8,330 nucleotides of DNA, from contig CALMQN010000103.1 in NCBI GenBank assembly GCA_937872185.1, positions 1 through 8,330 of the forward strand. The letters are read 5' to 3'. This document shows, piece by piece, positions 5,773 through 8,330 of this stretch (the stretch's first letter is position 1; each line of letters starts with the position of its first letter). A model generated the notes under the pieces. The model made no database searches and was not told the origin of the DNA. It saw only the letters and a program-made list of their open reading frames with translations. Origin of the DNA: an uncultured bacterium (GTDB lineage Bacteria; Patescibacteriota; Saccharimonadia; Saccharimonadales; Saccharimonadaceae). Made by a program: the position numbers and the translations under genes.

Positions 5773-7059
5773 ATGAATCATACTGTCGAAGAAATACGTT
5801 TGAAAAATGGAGCCAGGGGCTTACTGATTGACGTGCCGGGCGCAACCGTCATGAGCATGCAATTTCAGTTTCGTGCTGGCAATCGCTATGCAAAATCAAA
5901 AGATATTGAGCAAGTCGCGCACATCATGGAGCACATGGCGTTTGGTGCCAATGCACGATTTAAAAGTGAACATGAATTTGCATCGGAGTTTTCAAAAAAC
6001 GGTGCTCAAAGTAACGCATACACCAGCGATTTGTCGATGGTATACGAAGCAGAATGCGCTGATTTTGAATGGGATCGAATATTAGATCTGCAAAAACTAA
6101 GCATTTGCCAGCCAAAGTTTAACGAAGTAGAACTGCAGGCCGAAAAAGGGAATGTGCGGAGTGAACTGACAAATTACCTGAATGACCACTACCATATATT
6201 GTGGCCACGTATTCAGCAGTTGCTGGGTGAAGACGTTTTGACCCATCGCCAATCGCTGCAAACGATCGGTGAAGTGACGCTTGCTGACATTCGCGAGCAT
6301 CATCGTCGTACGCACACCACGCGCAATATGCGCTTTGTGATTGCGGGTAAGTTAGAGGGCCGTAAAGCCGAGATTAAACGCCAGATTGAAGACTTTTCAT
6401 TGCCCGAAGGCGAACGATTTGCCATCCCACGCGACGTGCTGGCGAAGGCCGGTCCAAGTGTCATTCGTCGTAAAGACGCAACCAACCTGACCTTCACCTG
6501 GTCAATGACGATTGCCCGCGAACTAAGTGATGAAGAGCTGGACGCGATGCATAATCTGAGTCACATTTTAACAGGTACGATGTATTCACGTATTTTTGGT
6601 GCTGCTCGTCAGAAGGGTCTGGCGTATAACGTTACCAGCCATGTTGGGTCGGGGTACTACGACAGTAGTTGGGACATCATCGGCCAGGTGAACCACGAAA
6701 CAGCCGGAGAGTTGTTTGATATTATTACCCGCGAAATTAAGTGTGTTTTGGACGGCAAAATTAGCGAACAAGAAATTGAGACAGCAAAGTCGTATGCACT
6801 TGGTCGTTACCAAATGGGTGCACAAACAGTATCGCAGATCAGTAGTTTTTATACTGGTCGTTATTTTGCTGATGACTTTATCAAAAACTATGACGCGGTG
6901 CCTGACATGATCAAAAACGTATCGCTTGATCGCATGATCGACACCGCACGTGGGTTTATCAACGAAGACACATGGGTACTGGCAGCCGTCAGTAGTGGCG
7001 AAAAGCAAGAGTTGGTTGAGCTGAATGATAAAGTAGCAACATTGTTTGAACCGCGCTAG
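5773..7059 (+). CDS. M16 family (pitrilysin/insulinase-like) zinc metallopeptidase
   Basis: 428-residue protein with both halves of the M16 fold in one chain. The inverted zinc motif HxxEH is complete (H50, E53 base, H54 in VAHIMEHMAF). The third ligand fits E131 in NVRSEL, exactly 77 residues after H54 as in pitrilysin, and E124 matches the conserved accessory glutamate seven residues before it. The C-terminal half holds the family block TMYSRIFGAARQKGLAYNV (269-287), whose GLAY tyrosine helps hold the substrate. An active peptidase of the M16B/processing-peptidase size class is therefore expected. No signal peptide or membrane segment is visible, so it probably acts in the cytoplasm on short or unfolded peptides; the substrate is unknown. 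It starts 23 nt after secA with only a weak GGAA (5759-5762) as ribosome binding site, so it is likely co-transcribed and perhaps translationally coupled with secA. Position next to secA suggests, but does not prove, a role near export, such as degrading released peptides. Stop TAG. Confidence 0.93.
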   Translation: MNHTVEEIRLKNGARGLLIDVPGATVMSMQFQFRAGNRYAKSKDIEQVAHIMEHMAFGANARFKSEHEFASEFSKNGAQSNAYTSDLSMVYEAECADFEWDRILDLQKLSICQPKFNEVELQAEKGNVRSELTNYLNDHYHILWPRIQQLLGEDVLTHRQSLQTIGEVTLADIREHHRRTHTTRNMRFVIAGKLEGRKAEIKRQIEDFSLPEGERFAIPRDVLAKAGPSVIRRKDATNLTFTWSMTIARELSDEELDAMHNLSHILTGTMYSRIFGAARQKGLAYNVTSHVGSGYYDSSWDIIGQVNHETAGELFDIITREIKCVLDGKISEQEIETAKSYALGRYQMGAQTVSQISSFYTGRYFADDFIKNYDAVPDMIKNVSLDRMIDTARGFINEDTWVLAAVSSGEKQELVELNDKVATLFEPR

Positions 7060-7062
7060 AAT
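7034..7062 (+). promoter_or_regulatory. Possible weak internal promoter for murD
   Basis: TAGAAT (7057-7062, five of six consensus bases) overlaps the M16 stop codon and sits eight bases before the murD ATG. TAGCAA (7034-7039) lies 17 nt upstream but matches only three of six -35 bases. If used, it would start the mRNA almost at the ATG, like the glycosyltransferase promoter. The absence of a Shine-Dalgarno before murD is consistent with this, but translational coupling explains it equally well. Confidence 0.22.
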
Positions 7063-7070
7063 ATACATAT

Positions 7071-8330
7071 ATGAAGATTGCAATCGCAGGGTACGGCCTA
7101 GAGGGCGAAGAGAATTATAAATATTGGGCCGGCATGGGCGAGCACGATATCACCATCGTTGATGAAAACGAAACGCCATCACACGCGCTTCCTGAGGGCG
7201 TAGCGACGATGCTGGGCGAAGGTGTTTTTGAACGCTTGCAAGGCTTTGACATGGTGATCCGCACTGCAGGACTAGCACCGTACAAGATTAAGACTGATGG
7301 CAAGATCTGGTCTGCCACGAATGAGTTTTTTGAAAAATGCCCTGCTAAAATTATCGGCGTTACTGGGACAAAAGGGAAGGGAACGACGGCCAGCCTGATT
7401 GCCGCAATATTTGAGGCAGCTGGTAAGAAAGTATGGCTGGTGGGTAATATCGGGACTTCTGCTATCCAGGCACTTGACAGCATCGGATCGGAAGATATTG
7501 TCGTGTTTGAGTTGTCGAGCTTTCAGCTATGGGATATCGAGCGTTCTCCGCATACCGCAGTGGTGCTGTTGATCGAGCGGGATCACCTGAATGTCCACGT
7601 TGATATGGACGATTACGTCAATGCTAAGGGACATATTCGTTTGTACCAGCAGGACGGCGACATATGTATTTATCATCCAACCAATCACTATTCGCATCAG
7701 ATTGCGACATCGTCTGAAGCTGGTAGTATCTTGCGCTACGGTATCCCAGATGATGGTGGAGTTTATGAACGCGACGGTCAGTTTTTTCAAAAAGGCGAAG
7801 TCATCTGTTCACTTGATGTCTTGCAGTTGATTGGCCAACATAATGTCGAAAATGCCTGTGCGGCGATTACAGTCGCTCGTGCCTATGACCTGACGATCGA
7901 CGCGATCGAACAAGGGCTGCGTAATTTTAAAGGCCTGCCACATCGACTGGAACTGGTGCGTAAATACAATGGAGTTGATTATTATAATGACAGCTTTTCG
8001 TCGGCGCCGCCGGCAACGGTTGCTGCTGTAAAGTCATTTGAACAGCCCGAGATACTAATCGTCGGTGGTATTGAAAAGGGCGGCGATTTCTCAATCTTGA
8101 TTGATACGCTGAAGGCGCAAACGAACATAAAAGAAGTATTATTGATTGGCCAGACACGTCAAAGCTTGCTGGCGCAGATGCAGGCGGCAGGCGTCCCTAC
8201 AAAGATCACTGTCTTAGACGCGCAGACCATGCCCGAAATCGTTGGTTATGCGACGCAAGCTGCCGTGAGTGGCGACGTAGTGGTGCTAAGTCCCGGATCG
8301 GCCAGTTTTGATATGTTTAAGGATTTTTAT
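7071..8330 (+). CDS. murD: UDP-N-acetylmuramoylalanine--D-glutamate ligase MurD (3'-truncated by the window edge)
   Basis: Cytoplasmic ATP-dependent ligase adding D-Glu to UDP-MurNAc-L-Ala in peptidoglycan precursor synthesis. 420 codons are present with no stop; typical MurD is about 440-450, so some 25-30 residues are missing. The N-terminal Rossmann-like UDP-binding domain starts MKIAIAGYGLEGEENYKYW. The central ATPase domain has P-loop GVTGTKGKGTT (96-106), VGNIGTS (124-130), ELSSFQLWD (147-155), RDHLNVH (170-176) and the carbamylated-lysine candidate K186 (NAKGHI). The ligase domain has GQHNVENACAA (255-265), PHRLELV (290-296), NDSFSSAP (306-313) and SPGSASFDMFKDF (407-419). By alignment to E. 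coli MurD from memory, the D-Glu-contacting K348, S415 and F422 are kept as K336, S412 and F419, and T321 becomes S311. Unusual are the P-loop (GTNGKST-like in classical MurD; GKGTT recalls FolC) and NDSFSS for NDSKAT. These look like CPR-type divergence; MurD remains best because of GNIG, ELSSFQL and SASFDMFK. It lies 11 nt after the M16 gene with no Shine-Dalgarno. Confidence 0.93.
   Translation, partial: MKIAIAGYGLEGEENYKYWAGMGEHDITIVDENETPSHALPEGVATMLGEGVFERLQGFDMVIRTAGLAPYKIKTDGKIWSATNEFFEKCPAKIIGVTGTKGKGTTASLIAAIFEAAGKKVWLVGNIGTSAIQALDSIGSEDIVVFELSSFQLWDIERSPHTAVVLLIERDHLNVHVDMDDYVNAKGHIRLYQQDGDICIYHPTNHYSHQIATSSEAGSILRYGIPDDGGVYERDGQFFQKGEVICSLDVLQLIGQHNVENACAAITVARAYDLTIDAIEQGLRNFKGLPHRLELVRKYNGVDYYNDSFSSAPPATVAAVKSFEQPEILIVGGIEKGGDFSILIDTLKAQTNIKEVLLIGQTRQSLLAQMQAAGVPTKITVLDAQTMPEIVGYATQAAVSGDVVVLSPGSASFDMFKDFY

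Noticed and set aside
6586..7083. 165-residue minus-strand open frame opposite the M16 gene
   Set aside because: No motif, and the M16 gene in the sense frame carries the family block GLAY at this place.
1..8330. CRISPR arrays, tRNA/rRNA genes, insertion sequences, attachment sites, riboswitches, toxin-antitoxin or defence genes
   Set aside because: No repeated spaced units, cloverleaf-like segments, transposase motifs or terminal repeats are visible; nearly all sequence is accounted for by six housekeeping-type genes.

Overview
The window reads as a housekeeping segment of a bacterial chromosome, most likely from the Candidate Phyla Radiation. A Saccharibacteria (TM7)-like genome is my best guess. 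The reasons are near-balanced base composition, very tight packing, a SecA without the C-terminal zinc-binding tail but with an enlarged NBD1 loop, and a MurD with altered signature motifs (GTKGKGTT, NDSFSS). The taxonomic call is inference from motif style; no search was run. The code behaves as standard: six long genes have no in-frame UGA, which argues against UGA-Gly lineages such as Gracilibacteria/Absconditabacteria.

Layout. (1) 1-1187, plus strand: the 3' part of serS (seryl-tRNA synthetase), missing only its first residues. (2) 1249-2538, minus strand, convergent with serS: a soluble, GT-A-like glycosyltransferase of unknown acceptor, the only complete gene here without a firm family assignment. 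(3) 2539-2633: a compact divergent promoter region. The minus-strand promoter fits the consensus well and its expected start site falls on the A of the glycosyltransferase ATG, predicting a leaderless mRNA. The plus-strand promoter is an extended -10 followed by a strong Shine-Dalgarno. An imperfect palindrome lies between them. (4) 2634-3008: raiA/hpf, a short ribosome-hibernation factor. (5) 3095-5749: secA, with its own promoter in the raiA-secA gap. (6) 5773-7059: a single-chain M16 zinc peptidase with all metal ligands. (7) 7071-8330: murD, running off the right edge with about the last 25-30 residues missing.

The genes from raiA to murD are co-directional with gaps of 86, 23 and 11 nt and probably form a transcription unit linking ribosome protection, protein export, a protease and peptidoglycan precursor synthesis. 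hpf/raiA next to secA is a widespread bacterial arrangement; the M16 gene between secA and murD is less familiar to me. No RNA genes, mobile elements, CRISPR arrays or convincing intrinsic terminators are visible, and no gene-free stretch exceeds about 95 nt.

I see no unmistakable new system. The points most worth a second look are the predicted leaderless glycosyltransferase and its shared divergent control region, the altered P-loop and substrate-loop motifs of MurD, the SecA NBD1 insertion and basic tail, and the bias of stop codons to UAG.
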